Below, one piece after another: positions 1 to 8,385 of a stretch of DNA of 64,000 nt. This DNA comes from an uncultured Bacteroidota bacterium (GTDB lineage: Bacteria > Bacteroidota > Bacteroidia > Flavobacteriales > Flavobacteriaceae): assembly GCA_902629505.1 (NCBI GenBank), contig CACORF010000002.1, positions 18,747 to 82,746 of the forward strand. The letters run 5' to 3'. The position numbers and the translations under genes were made by a program. Under the pieces are notes generated by a model, which made no database searches, was not told the origin of the DNA, and saw only the letters and a program-made list of their open reading frames with translations. The stretch's first letter is position 1; the number at the start of each line of letters is the position of its first letter.

Positions 1-2024
1 CAGGAAAAGATAAAGTTGCCGTACCTACTACAGTTCATTGTGATCATTTAATTTTGGCACAGTCTGGAGCTCAAAAAGACTTAAAGAATGCAAATAAAGT
101 CAGCTCTGAAGTATTCAATTTTTTAGAGTCTGTCTCTAGGAAATACGGAATAGGCTTTTGGAAACCAGGAGCTGGCATTATCCATCAAGTCATTCTAGAG
201 AATTATGCTTTTCCTGGAGGTATGATGATTGGTACAGATTCACATACTGTTAATGCAGGGGGTCTTGGTATGGTTGCTATTGGTGTAGGTGGAGCTGATG
301 CTGTTGATGTTATGGCTGGAATGCCCTGGGAATTAAAATTTCCAAAACTAATAGGGATTAAGCTAACAGGTACTTTAAATGGGTGGGCCTCAGCAAAAGA
401 TGTAATATTAAAAGTTGCTGGAATATTAACTGTAAAAGGTGGAACAGGTTATATTTTAGAATATTTCGGAGATGGTGCAGAGTCACTTTCTTGTACAGGT
501 AAAGGTACGATTTGTAACATGGGTGCTGAAGTTGGAGCTACTACTTCAATATTTGCCTACGATGAATCAATGGAAAGGTACCTTAAATCAACTGAAAGAG
601 AGGATATTGTAATGGCAGCTCAAAACATTAAGGAAGATTTAAGGGCTGATCCAGAAGTTTATGATAATCCTGAAAAATATTTTGATGAGATTATTGAAAT
701 TGATTTAAATACACTTACACCTCATATTAATGGACCTTTTACTCCCGATCTGGCAACACCAGTAAATGAAATGAAATCTAAAGCAAAGTCTGAAGGTTGG
801 CCAATTGATATAAAATGGGGCCTTATTGGGTCTTGTACAAATTCCTCTTATGAGGATCTCTCTAGAGCCGCATCTATAGCAAAACAGGCCTTAGATAAAA
901 ATATTAAAATTAAGTCTAAATTAGGAATTAATCCTGGTTCAGAACAAGTAAGATATACAGCAGAAAGAGATGGTATAATTGATCTTTTCGAGAAACTTGA
1001 ATCCAAGATATTCACCAATGCTTGTGGACCGTGTATAGGTCAGTGGAATAGAGAAGGTGAGAACAATACAGAGAAGAATTCAATTATACATTCATTTAAT
1101 AGAAATTTTGCAAAAAGAGCAGATGGTAATCCAAACACTCATGCCTTTGTCACTTCACCTGAAATGGTCATGGCAGTTGCTTTATCCGGAAATCTTGATT
1201 TTAACCCCATGACTGATAATCTAATATCTGAGGATGGAGAAAAAGTAGTTTTAGATCCTCCAATTGGAGATGAATTACCTTTAAATGGTTTTGACTGTGA
1301 AGACAATGGCTATGTTGAACCACCACATGACGGTTCTAATATTGAGATTAAGATAGATCCAGATTCAAAAAGACTCCAAAGACTAGAAGCTTTTAGTCCA
1401 TGGGATGGTAAAAATATTAATAATGCCAAACTTTTAATTAAAGCACATGGTAAGTGTACAACTGATCATATATCAATGGCTGGTCCATGGTTAAGGTTTA
1501 GAGGGCATTTAGATAATATTTCTGATAACTGCTTAATAGGAGCGGTTAATAGTTTTAACATGAAGACTAATTCTGTTAAAAATCAAATTACAGGAGAATA
1601 TGGTCCTGTTCCAGAAACTCAAAGATTTTATAAAAAAAATAAAATAGATACTGTGGTTATTGGAGATCATAACTACGGCGAGGGGTCTTCAAGAGAGCAT
1701 GCGGCTATGGAACCAAGGCATCTGGGAATAAAAGCGGTAATTGTAAAGTCTTTTGCTAGGATTCATGAAACAAACTTAAAGAAACAAGGAATGTTAGCTT
1801 TGACTTTTAATGACGAAAATGATTATGATAAAATCCAGGAAGATGACACATTTAACTTTATAGATTTAGAATCTTTTTCTCCAAATAAATCTATTTCACT
1901 CGAAATAATACATTCAAATAATTCCAAAGAAATTATTAAATTGCGCCACACTTTTAATGCACAACAAATAGAGTGGTACAAAAATGGATCTGCATTAAAC
2001 TTGATTAAAGCAAACAATCTATGA
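1..2024 (+). CDS. Aconitate hydratase (aconitase), 5'-truncated by the window edge
   Basis: Interconverts citrate and isocitrate in the TCA cycle. The frame is open from base 3, and the first residues ([13 protein letters not shown]) are the conserved N-terminal aconitase segment, so roughly the first 80 residues lie outside the window. The apparent TTG start at 54 is internal. The three [4Fe-4S] cysteine codons are visible: GSCTNSS at 834 and ACGPCIGQW at 1023 and 1032. The C-terminal swivel domain holds the [10 protein letters not shown] substrate-binding loop near 1678. The size fits the mitochondrial-type aconitase common in Bacteroidota. The last four bases overlap the start of the AlkB-like gene (ATGA), implying translational coupling. 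Confidence 0.97.
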   Translation, partial: GKDKVAVPTTVHCDHLILAQSGAQKDLKNANKVSSEVFNFLESVSRKYGIGFWKPGAGIIHQVILENYAFPGGMMIGTDSHTVNAGGLGMVAIGVGGADAVDVMAGMPWELKFPKLIGIKLTGTLNGWASAKDVILKVAGILTVKGGTGYILEYFGDGAESLSCTGKGTICNMGAEVGATTSIFAYDESMERYLKSTEREDIVMAAQNIKEDLRADPEVYDNPEKYFDEIIEIDLNTLTPHINGPFTPDLATPVNEMKSKAKSEGWPIDIKWGLIGSCTNSSYEDLSRAASIAKQALDKNIKIKSKLGINPGSEQVRYTAERDGIIDLFEKLESKIFTNACGPCIGQWNREGENNTEKNSIIHSFNRNFAKRADGNPNTHAFVTSPEMVMAVALSGNLDFNPMTDNLISEDGEKVVLDPPIGDELPLNGFDCEDNGYVEPPHDGSNIEIKIDPDSKRLQRLEAFSPWDGKNINNAKLLIKAHGKCTTDHISMAGPWLRFRGHLDNISDNCLIGAVNSFNMKTNSVKNQITGEYGPVPETQRFYKKNKIDTVVIGDHNYGEGSSREHAAMEPRHLGIKAVIVKSFARIHETNLKKQGMLALTFNDENDYDKIQEDDTFNFIDLESFSPNKSISLEIIHSNNSKEIIKLRHTFNAQQIEWYKNGSALNLIKANNL

Positions 2025-3067
2025 TAAAAGACCTTAAATATTTAATGTCATATTCAATTGCTCTTTTTGCATTTATTGGTATCTCATTAGGAGGTTTTTA
2101 TAATTACCTAGCAGTTATTTTTACATTTGTTTTTATTCCAGTTCTTGAAATAATTGTTAATAAAAGTGACGAAAAGTATACAGATGAAGAAAAGAAAAAT
2201 AGAAATCTTGATCCTTTTTTTGATTTACTATTATATCTAAATATTCCAATTGTATTTGGTATATTCTTTTTCTCACTTGAAAAACTTGCACTTACTTCTT
2301 CAGTATATGATATTATTGGAATAATTCTATCAGCAAGCATAGTAATGGCTACCAATGGAATTAATGTTGGCCATGAACTGGGTCATCGAAAGTCAATAAT
2401 AGCAAGAACATGTTCTAAACTTTTATATCTTCCTTGTCAGTACATGCATTTTTATATTGAGCACAATTTTGGTCACCATATAAATGTCGCTACTCCAGAA
2501 GATCCTGCAACAGCAAGATACAAACAAACCGTATACAGTTTTTGGATAACATCTGTTATTAGGACTTACATAAGCGCATGGGAAATTCAAATTAAGCTTC
2601 TAAAAGTTTCTAAAAGAAGTTTCTTTTCCATTAAAAATGATATGGTTTTCTACACACTTTTCCAATTAGCATTTTTAGTATTTATCTATTATAATTTTGG
2701 ACTATATCTGACTGTACTATCTATAGTGATGTCTGTTATATCATTTTTATTTTTGGAAACCATTAATTACGTAGAGCATTATGGTCTTTTAAGAAAAAAG
2801 GAATCAAGTGGAAGATACGAGAGAGTAAAACCACATCACTCCTGGAATTCTAACCACACAATCGGTAGAATTGTGTTATATGAACTAACTAGACATAGTG
2901 ATCATCACTTCAAATCTTCTAAGAAATATCAAGTTTTAGAGTCATTAGAAGAATGTCCTCATCTACCACATGGGTATCCAACCTCAATATTATTATCTCT
3001 TATCCCTCCTTTGTGGTTTAGTATTATGAACCCTTTAGTAAGAACTCATATGGGTTATTCTGACTAA
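2021..3067 (+). CDS. AlkB-type membrane di-iron alkane/fatty-acid hydroxylase
   Basis: Integral-membrane non-haem di-iron monooxygenase of 348 residues. All histidine boxes of the alkane 1-monooxygenase family are present: HELGHRK (118-124), EHNFGHH (147-153) and RHSDHH (291-296). The AlkB-specific signature NYVEHYGL is at 249-256. Several hydrophobic segments (about 8-45, 70-110 and 205-250) make up the membrane part. The family hydroxylates the terminal carbon of medium-chain alkanes or related lipids and needs rubredoxin as electron donor; no rubredoxin gene is in the window. The start overlaps the aconitase stop by four bases. The substrate cannot be told from sequence. Confidence 0.92.
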   Translation: MIKDLKYLMSYSIALFAFIGISLGGFYNYLAVIFTFVFIPVLEIIVNKSDEKYTDEEKKNRNLDPFFDLLLYLNIPIVFGIFFFSLEKLALTSSVYDIIGIILSASIVMATNGINVGHELGHRKSIIARTCSKLLYLPCQYMHFYIEHNFGHHINVATPEDPATARYKQTVYSFWITSVIRTYISAWEIQIKLLKVSKRSFFSIKNDMVFYTLFQLAFLVFIYYNFGLYLTVLSIVMSVISFLFLETINYVEHYGLLRKKESSGRYERVKPHHSWNSNHTIGRIVLYELTRHSDHHFKSSKKYQVLESLEECPHLPHGYPTSILLSLIPPLWFSIMNPLVRTHMGYSD

Positions 3068-3720
3068 TTGTGATCTTTGTTGCAATCATGCAACATGCTA
3101 GGATGATTAGGTACATTAGTTCCATCTGAATAATCTTCGTACCAACTACAATCAAGATATCTTAGTCCATCAAATTTTTTCTCAAAAAATCTATTCTTTG
3201 ATTCTATGAAACCATTATAAGAGCTGGCAAAAGGAGAGGAAGCGTGCATTATATCATCAGGGTTTAAACTATGTCCATATTTAAGGACATCATGTCCGAA
3301 CTCATGATACATTAAACCAAGTTTTTGCCAAATATTTATATCATTCCAATATCTAAAAGCTATACCAACTCTAACTACTGAATCATTACATGAAGATGCT
3401 GCGTATGCTCCATAATCTAAAACTTCACCTGATGCAAATAATGCATCTGATTCGTATTCATAAAAAATATTTACATCCGTATTAAGCTTATCATAGTCTG
3501 GACTTGAACTCATTGAGCATTTAGCGTCTGCTACAAATATATCCCAGAAGGCATATAAATCATCTGAATCAAAATTAGGATCAACTACTTTGTCATAATC
3601 TATACAGCTGTAAAGCATTTCAACAGGGATCTCTTCATAAACAAGAGAGTTTTTGGCACATCCTAAAAAAATTAGAGAAATTGATACTGAAAATAAGATT
3701 TTTAAATTTATGAGGGACAT
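3064..3720 (-). CDS. Metzincin-like metallopeptidase lipoprotein, copy A
   Basis: A 218-residue protein with a lipoprotein signal (hydrophobic 7-20, lipobox FLGC with Cys21), so probably membrane-anchored. The core HEFGHDVLKYGHS (His139, Glu140, His143, His150) followed by DIMH (Met158) resembles the zinc site and Met-turn of metzincins. The third histidine is one residue later than in the usual HExxHxxGxxH pattern and the glycine is missing. Paralogous to the gene just upstream (3708-4301), which it overlaps by 13 bases. The substrate is unknown. Its stop overlaps the alkB stop on the opposite strand (CTAA at 3064-3067). Confidence 0.7.
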   Translation of the reverse strand: MSLINLKILFSVSISLIFLGCAKNSLVYEEIPVEMLYSCIDYDKVVDPNFDSDDLYAFWDIFVADAKCSMSSSPDYDKLNTDVNIFYEYESDALFASGEVLDYGAYAASSCNDSVVRVGIAFRYWNDINIWQKLGLMYHEFGHDVLKYGHSLNPDDIMHASSPFASSYNGFIESKNRFFEKKFDGLRYLDCSWYEDYSDGTNVPNHPSMLHDCNKDHN

Positions 3721-4301
3721 GGTATATACTTAATTCCAGGAAAGGATCTTTTGAACATTCTGTCCTTAGCTTCAATAAAATCATTGATATTAATATCACC
3801 TCTAGTGCTGGCTGGGAACATTATATCTGCACGATCTGTGCTATGTTCATACTTGTATACATCATGTCCAAATTCATGGTACATTATCCATAATCTTTGA
3901 AGTAAATTTTTTTCTGTCCACTCGTTATAAAGTACACCAACATTGACTGCACTATCATTACAATACCCAGAAAAGGTGGAATAAGCTATATGATCTGGTG
4001 TAACACCAGAAGCAATTTGAGCTACAGTTCTATATTCAAAAAAGATATTTGGTGAAGGATTTCTTTCTCCATAGTCAGGACCTCCTCTTGTACACTTTAC
4101 ATCATCAACAAATTTATACCAATATTGCATTAAATCATCTTGATTGGTATTTTGAGGGTCAAGTTGTTTATCGTAACTAACACAACTAAAAATTTGTTCA
4201 ATTTCTTCTTCAATAATTTCAATTTCTGCACCAGAGTCATCAGACTTAGAACATGCTAAAATCAAAAGAAAAATAAAAAAATATAAATTTAATTTTTTCA
4301 T
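3708..4301 (-). CDS. Metzincin-like metallopeptidase lipoprotein, copy B
   Basis: A 197-residue lipoprotein starting MKKLNLYFF with lipobox LILAC (Cys17). I chose the ATG at 4301 because the longer open frame reads backwards through a tRNA gene. The zinc motif HEFGHDVYKYEHS (His142, Glu143, His146, His153) and following DIMFP (Met161) match the metzincin arrangement more fully than copy A, including the proline after the Met-turn. Conserved blocks shared with copy A include CxxYDKxxDP near 40-48 and CNDSAVNVG near 114. The pair looks like a local duplication. It probably acts as a periplasmic or surface protease; the substrate is unknown. Confidence 0.7.
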   Translation of the reverse strand: MKKLNLYFFIFLLILACSKSDDSGAEIEIIEEEIEQIFSCVSYDKQLDPQNTNQDDLMQYWYKFVDDVKCTRGGPDYGERNPSPNIFFEYRTVAQIASGVTPDHIAYSTFSGYCNDSAVNVGVLYNEWTEKNLLQRLWIMYHEFGHDVYKYEHSTDRADIMFPASTRGDININDFIEAKDRMFKRSFPGIKYIPCPS

Positions 4302-4310
4302 AATATTTTG

Positions 4311-4384
4311 TAGCGAGAGGGAGATTTGAACTCCCGACCTCCGGGTTATGAATCCGACGCTCTCACCAACTGAGCTACCTCGCC
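4311..4384 (-). tRNA. tRNA with CAT anticodon (elongator Met, or Ile2 if the C is lysidinylated)
   Basis: Complete cloverleaf of 74 nt without encoded CCA. The acceptor stem GGCGAGG pairs with TCTCGCT with G-U pairs at both ends. D-arm GCTC/GAGC, anticodon loop TTCATAA and T-arm GGGAG-TTCAAAT-CTCCC are all present. It lacks the C1:A72 mismatch and the three G-C anticodon-stem pairs of initiator tRNA, so it is not the initiator. The A31-C39 position is unpaired. A TATATTTG -7 element lies 14 bases upstream (4398-4405). The metallopeptidase pair follows only 10 bases downstream, so they may share a transcript. Confidence 0.95.
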
Positions 4385-4397
4385 AAATTAAGAAATG

Positions 4398-4405
4398 CAA
4401 ATATA
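4398..4405 (-). promoter_or_regulatory. -7 promoter element for tRNA-CAT and the metallopeptidases
   Basis: TATATTTG on the minus strand matches the Bacteroidota sigma-A -7 consensus TAnnTTTG and lies 14 bases before the tRNA. No clear -33 TTG at the usual spacing was found. Confidence 0.55.
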
Positions 4406-4486
4406 TAAAACAAATCTCAAGAAATAATTGCTAAAAAACTCTTTATTAATGTAAATACTAACTTTTTTTAATATATTGGAAAATAT

Positions 4487-4879
4487 ATGGGTAAAAAAAA
4501 AGAATTTGTTATTGAGTATGATTTTCAGTCATCCCCACAGCTTTTATTCCAATATCTTTCAACGCCTTCAGGCTTATCCGAATGGTTCTCTGATGATGTT
4601 AATTATAGAGGCGAAAAGTATACATTTTTTTGGGGAGAGTCTGAAGAATATGCAAGAGTCTTGTCCAAAAAAATTAATGAAAAAATTAGATTTCAGTGGA
4701 TAACTGGAGAAGATGATGAAGAAGATTATTTTTTTGAATTTAAGATCCAAATGGACGAAATCACTAAGGATGTTTCACTTATCATTACGGATTTTTCAGA
4801 TGAGGATGAACTTGAAGAGGCAAAGCTTCTATGGGATAGTCTAGTGTCTGATTTAAAGCAAGTTTTGGGCTCAACCTAA
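4487..4879 (+). CDS. SRPBCC/START-like (AHSA1-type) domain protein
   Basis: A 130-residue cytoplasmic protein with no signal or membrane segment. It has the look of the Bacteroidota START-like family: an N-terminal strand EFVIEYDF, then a helix SPQLLFQYLSTPSGLSEWF, strands with acidic turns, and a long C-terminal helix (about 105-128). The SPxxLFxxLSTPxGLxxWF pattern resembles AHSA1/SRPBCC proteins that bind hydrophobic ligands or Hsp90-like partners. No ligand can be assigned. It is convergent with yqgE, the two stops sharing the CTAA at 4876-4879. Confidence 0.75.
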   Translation: MGKKKEFVIEYDFQSSPQLLFQYLSTPSGLSEWFSDDVNYRGEKYTFFWGESEEYARVLSKKINEKIRFQWITGEDDEEDYFFEFKIQMDEITKDVSLIITDFSDEDELEEAKLLWDSLVSDLKQVLGST

Positions 4880-5415
4880 TTTAGTGTTATGTCATCAGGT
4901 GAATTTGACCACAAAATATACTTATTCCCTAAATTCTTTATTAAACGATTCCAACTGTTTTTCTCTTTTAAACTAAATAGATCATTTTCCTTTTTATTAT
5001 TTATTATCCAGCTATTTTTTTCTATTTCATCGTCTAATTGATCTATATCCCATCCAGAGTAACCCTGGAATAATATAAAATCATTTATATCTACTTTGTT
5101 TTTTTCTATAAGATTAAAAAGAAATTCGATATTATTTCCCCAATAAATATTATCGTAAATTTTTAAAATTTCTGGGTATTTTTTGTTACTCTTTAATAGA
5201 AAGTAATGATCTGATGATACTGGACCCCCGTAATTAAGTCCAATTTTTATTTTTTTTGAGGAATTAATTTCTTTAAACATAAAAAGATCTGAGGGTCTAT
5301 TTAATATAAACCCAGTAATACCATCATCTGTTTGATCAACAATTAATATGATCGATTTGTAGAAAATCATATCAGTTAATAGTCCAGGTGATGAAATAAG
5401 TAATTTTCCTTTCAT
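4876..5415 (-). CDS. YqgE/AlgH family protein (UPF0301)
   Basis: A 179-residue protein of the YqgE/AlgH fold, function unsettled. The start MKGKLLISSPGLLTDMIFYKS at 5415 matches the family's N-terminus (KGKLLIA.P...D..F..SVV). The conserved GFILNRP motif and GGPVSSD (about 76-82) are present, as is the QGYSGWDIDQLDDEI block typical of the family. The longer open frame to 5457 would run through the terminator hairpin of the upstream HU gene, so it is rejected. The ATG lies three to four bases after that terminator's T-tract, so the source of its transcript is unclear. Confidence 0.88.
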   Translation of the reverse strand: MKGKLLISSPGLLTDMIFYKSIILIVDQTDDGITGFILNRPSDLFMFKEINSSKKIKIGLNYGGPVSSDHYFLLKSNKKYPEILKIYDNIYWGNNIEFLFNLIEKNKVDINDFILFQGYSGWDIDQLDDEIEKNSWIINNKKENDLFSLKEKNSWNRLIKNLGNKYILWSNSPDDITLN

Positions 5416-5417
5416 AC

Positions 5418-5446
5418 TAAAAAAAAAGAGCTTCACTGGGAAGCTC
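5418..5446 (-). terminator. Rho-independent terminator of the HU gene
   Basis: On the minus strand, a perfect 7-bp stem GAGCTTC/GAAGCTC with a 5-base loop is followed by a run of T (5427 down to about 5420). It lies 34 bases after the HU stop codon. Confidence 0.85.
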
Positions 5447-5479
5447 CTTTTAGACATTTTATTTAAATGAATTTAAAAC

Positions 5480-5752
5480 TTAGTTCACTGTACTTGAAAG
5501 TTCAGCTCCAGCTTTAAATTTAACAACTTTTTTTGCAGGTATTTTAATAGTTGCTCCAGTTTGAGGATTTCTACCATCTCTAGCAGCTCTTTGAGAAACT
5601 GACCAAGATCCAAATCCAACTAGTGAAACTCTTCCACCACCTTTTAAAGTTGAACTAACACTCCCTAGAAATGCTTCTAGAGCCATTTTCGCTGATGCTT
5701 TAGATATGCCAGCGTGAGCTGCCATTGCATCAATTAATTCTGATTTGTTCAT
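5480..5752 (-). CDS. HU-family nucleoid DNA-binding protein
   Basis: A 90-residue histone-like protein that binds and bends DNA as a dimer. It has the standard HU layout: an N-terminal helical part (MNKSELIDAMAAHAGISKA), the GFGSWSV turn near 47-53 that starts the beta arm, and the arm sequence GRNPQTGATIKIPAKKVVKFKAG with the conserved Asn-Pro at its tip. Length is normal. It is followed by a strong hairpin terminator and so appears to be transcribed alone. Confidence 0.97.
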   Translation of the reverse strand: MNKSELIDAMAAHAGISKASAKMALEAFLGSVSSTLKGGGRVSLVGFGSWSVSQRAARDGRNPQTGATIKIPAKKVVKFKAGAELSSTVN

Positions 5753-5875
5753 ATCACTTAATTTTAATGTTTGAACTAAAATACATGATATTCTATAAGT
5801 CCAATAAAATAAGGGTCTAAAAAGAGAAATTTGTTAATAAATAGGTGTGTTTTGTTGATAATCTGACTGTTTTGA

Positions 5876-6820
5876 TCAGTAAACTTTGGAATTTTCATGA
5901 ATTTTTAGCCCATTTATTAATTCTTTGGCATTCATAACTTTTCTGTTTTCTAGCTGAATATAAGTGCAATTAATTGCATCAACTCCGTTATTTATGTGTA
6001 TTTCTCCATTATTAATTAAAATTTTTCCAACTTTTTTTGGAAAGAAGCTATCAGCCTTCTTAGCTTCTAAAATTTTCATCCTCATCTCTTTATCTCCGTT
6101 TTTTAATTTAGTCCATGCTCCAGGTTTTGGAGATAGCCCTCTAATCATGCCAATTATTTCTTTTTGAGATTTATTCCAATCAATTCTTGTATTTTCTTTA
6201 GATAATTTTGGAGCTATTTTAAAACTTTCATCAAAATTCTGTCTAGATGCCTTCAGACTATTAGATAACAGCCCTTTAATAGTCTTTATTAATAATCTTG
6301 ATCCGACTGATGACAATTTAGTGTATAAAGAACCAAAATTATCCGTATCGGATATATTAACCTCTTCTTTAAGTAATATGTCTCCTCTGTCAATTTTCTC
6401 ATTAATAAAAAAAGTAGTAACACCTGTTTTTACCTCGTTGTTGATTAAACACCAATTAATTGGGGCAGCACCTCTATAATTTGGTAATAATGAAGCATGA
6501 AGGTTTATTGTTCCATATTTTGGAATTGAGAATATTTCAGTTGGAATTTTTCTAAATGCTACAACAATCATTATATCAGGATTTATCTTTTTTATTTGAT
6601 TAACAAATTCTTTGTCATTAAGATTATCTGGTTGAAGAATTTTAATATTATTATCTAAAGCATATTCCTTGACTTTACTATGTCTAATTTTTTGACCCCT
6701 TCCAGATTTTCTGTCAGGAGAAGTGACTACACAATCTACTTTGTAATTTAAATTTATTTCACGAAGAGATACTACAGCAAATTCAGGAGTACCAAAAAAA
6801 ATAATTTTTAAATCTTTCAT
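5876..6820 (-). CDS. fmt: Methionyl-tRNA formyltransferase
   Basis: Formylates initiator Met-tRNA using 10-formyl-tetrahydrofolate. The 314 residues show the N-terminal formyltransferase fold (IIFFGTPEFA), the catalytic Asn-His block NLHASLLPNYRGAAPINW near 110-127, and the DRGDILLKEEV segment that carries the catalytic Asp. The C-terminal OB domain (about 205-314) includes the typical IRGLSPKPGAWT. Its start overlaps the stop of the upstream ATPase by four bases, so the two are probably coupled. Confidence 0.97.
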   Translation of the reverse strand: MKDLKIIFFGTPEFAVVSLREINLNYKVDCVVTSPDRKSGRGQKIRHSKVKEYALDNNIKILQPDNLNDKEFVNQIKKINPDIMIVVAFRKIPTEIFSIPKYGTINLHASLLPNYRGAAPINWCLINNEVKTGVTTFFINEKIDRGDILLKEEVNISDTDNFGSLYTKLSSVGSRLLIKTIKGLLSNSLKASRQNFDESFKIAPKLSKENTRIDWNKSQKEIIGMIRGLSPKPGAWTKLKNGDKEMRMKILEAKKADSFFPKKVGKILINNGEIHINNGVDAINCTYIQLENRKVMNAKELINGLKIHENSKVY

Positions 6821-7368
6821 GGTAAATTATTCAAAATAAATTTAACTCTTTCTTTAATACTTAAATTAGGAACCTTAATTATATTGACTCCTGATTGTTT
6901 ATATACTTCAAAAATAAAGGGGCTAATTTTCCGAGCATCACTAAAATCTTCAATTCTATTTTTATCTTTTTTATATATTTCTTTCCATGGTTCAAATAAG
7001 AAAATCAAGTCATAATTATATTTATAAGGTAATCCATCCCAATATTTTGATGACTTGCCTATTGAATTTAGATAAGCAGTTATTTCATGTATCCCTCTGT
7101 CATAAAAAACTATACTTTCCTTACAATCTAAAATATTAGCAGATTCAAAATCATATTTTCTTTTATGAAAAATATTTTCACTAATTCTGATTGGATCTGT
7201 TTTAAACTCTAGTCCTTTTAATTTGAATTCATCAAAAATCTCTCTAGCAGCTTCCTCAAAGCAATAAAATCTTTCTTTTTTTAATGCATTGATAACACTA
7301 GTCTTACCAGTGCCAGGACCTCCAGCAAGTACAATTCTTTTATTTATATTTTTTCTAACAACACTCAA
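6817..7368 (-). CDS. AAA_28-type ATP/GTP-binding protein
   Basis: A 183-residue P-loop protein. Walker A GGPGTGKTS is at about 16-24. EEAAREIFDEF near 39-49 and YDRGIHEITAYL near 90 match the AAA_28 (nicotinamide-riboside-kinase-like NTPase) family common in Bacteroidota. The DLIFLFEPWKEIYKKDKNR segment is the family's base/lid region. It probably phosphorylates or hydrolyses a nucleotide-type substrate; the exact role is not established. It is the first gene of a two-gene unit with fmt. Confidence 0.75.
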   Translation of the reverse strand: MSVVRKNINKRIVLAGGPGTGKTSVINALKKERFYCFEEAAREIFDEFKLKGLEFKTDPIRISENIFHKRKYDFESANILDCKESIVFYDRGIHEITAYLNSIGKSSKYWDGLPYKYNYDLIFLFEPWKEIYKKDKNRIEDFSDARKISPFIFEVYKQSGVNIIKVPNLSIKERVKFILNNLP

Positions 7369-7379
7369 CTCAGGATTAT

Positions 7380-7387
7380 TATATTTG
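7380..7387 (+). promoter_or_regulatory. -7 promoter element for the DUF493-DUF4290-murA unit
   Basis: TATATTTG matches the TAnnTTTG consensus. It lies 25 bases upstream of the proposed TTG start of the DUF493 gene. Confidence 0.5.
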
Positions 7388-7412
7388 CATATTATTTACA
7401 AAATTAATTCCA

Positions 7413-7706
7413 TTGTCAAATAAAAGCACTAAATCTGAGGATTTTTATTTAAGATTTGAAGAACAATTAAAAGAATCTCAATCATGGCCTGGTTCTTACA
7501 TATTTAAATTTATTTTAAAAAACGACGCTGGTGAATTGGAAACATTAAAATCAATATTGAAAAACCATGAAGGCAATCTCTCACAAAAATCTTCAACTAA
7601 TAACAAATTTATAAGTGTAACATTTGAATATCTTGCACTATCTCCGTCAGATGTTATAGGAATTTATAAAGAAGCTAGTGTCATTGATGACATAATAAGC
7701 CTTTAG
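7413..7706 (+). CDS. DUF493 family protein (YbeD-like)
   Basis: A 97-residue small protein of the DUF493/UPF0250 family, which adopts an ACT-like ferredoxin fold; its cellular role is not settled. The conserved N-terminal FYLRFEEQLKESQSWPGSYIFKFI and the later KSSTNNKFISVTF strand match the family. No ATG is available in frame; TTG at 7413 is the only plausible start. The next gene follows closely in the same direction, ending in murA. Confidence 0.8.
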   Translation: MSNKSTKSEDFYLRFEEQLKESQSWPGSYIFKFILKNDAGELETLKSILKNHEGNLSQKSSTNNKFISVTFEYLALSPSDVIGIYKEASVIDDIISL

Positions 7707-7731
7707 ATTGGTAATTAATTTATTAAATTGC

Positions 7732-8385
7732 ATGAATATGAACTCATTAGAATACAATACTGAGAGAACTAAGCTAATAATTCCTGAATATGGTAGACAT
7801 ATACATCAAATGATAGATCAAGCTGTAGCACTGAAGGATAAGGATAAAAGGAATAAAATGGCTAAAGCCATAATAGGTGTTATGGGGAACCTCAATCCTC
7901 ATTTAAGAGATGTGCCTGACTTCCAGCATAAATTATGGGCTCAGCTCTTTATTATGTCAAATTTTGAACTTGATGTTGATACTCCCTTTGAAAAACCTTC
8001 AAAGGAACTTTATGTTAATAGTAAACCAAATAAACTCGAATATCCTCAGAGCTATCCCAAGTATAGATTTTATGGAAACAATATCAAGAAAATGATTGAT
8101 ATTGCTTTAGGATGGGAAGAAGGAGAGTTAAAGGATAAACTCATTGCTAACATCGCAAATCATATGAAAAAATGTTTCTTAAATTGGAATAAAGATTCTG
8201 TCGATGATAAAGTGATTTTTGATCATTTGGCAGATCTTTCCAATGGAGCTTTAAAGGTTCCTGAGTCTAAACTTCCGTTGACAGATTCAAGTGAGTTCCT
8301 TAAAAACAAGATAAAGACAAATAATAATTATAAGACAAATAAGACTAACAACAAAAATCGCAAAAAGTCTAAAAGAAGATATTAA
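7732..8385 (+). CDS. DUF4290 domain-containing protein
   Basis: A 217-residue cytoplasmic protein of DUF4290, a family restricted largely to Bacteroidota and often found next to murA. The diagnostic start is LEYNTERTKLIIPEYGRHIHQMI, followed by NLNPHLRDVPDFQHKLWAQL. The C-terminal 25 residues are lysine- and asparagine-rich (KTNNNYKTNKTNNKNRKKSKRRY), a basic tail that could bind nucleic acid; this is inference. I chose ATG at 7732; ATG at 7738 is equally possible. Its stop overlaps the murA start (TAATG). Confidence 0.85.
   Translation: MNMNSLEYNTERTKLIIPEYGRHIHQMIDQAVALKDKDKRNKMAKAIIGVMGNLNPHLRDVPDFQHKLWAQLFIMSNFELDVDTPFEKPSKELYVNSKPNKLEYPQSYPKYRFYGNNIKKMIDIALGWEEGELKDKLIANIANHMKKCFLNWNKDSVDDKVIFDHLADLSNGALKVPESKLPLTDSSEFLKNKIKTNNNYKTNKTNNKNRKKSKRRY

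Noticed and set aside
3079..3094. Perfect hairpin GTTGCA-ATCA-TGCAAC as a terminator between alkB and the metallopeptidases
   Set aside because: Lies inside the coding end of the metallopeptidase gene and has no T-tract on either strand.
4302..4400. N-terminal extension of the metallopeptidase copy B frame to 4400
   Set aside because: These codons read antisense-free through a complete tRNA gene and lack a signal peptide; the ATG at 4301 gives a clean lipoprotein signal.
5416..5457. Longer YqgE start at 5457
   Set aside because: It would translate the HU terminator hairpin; the family begins at the KGKLLI segment that follows ATG 5415.
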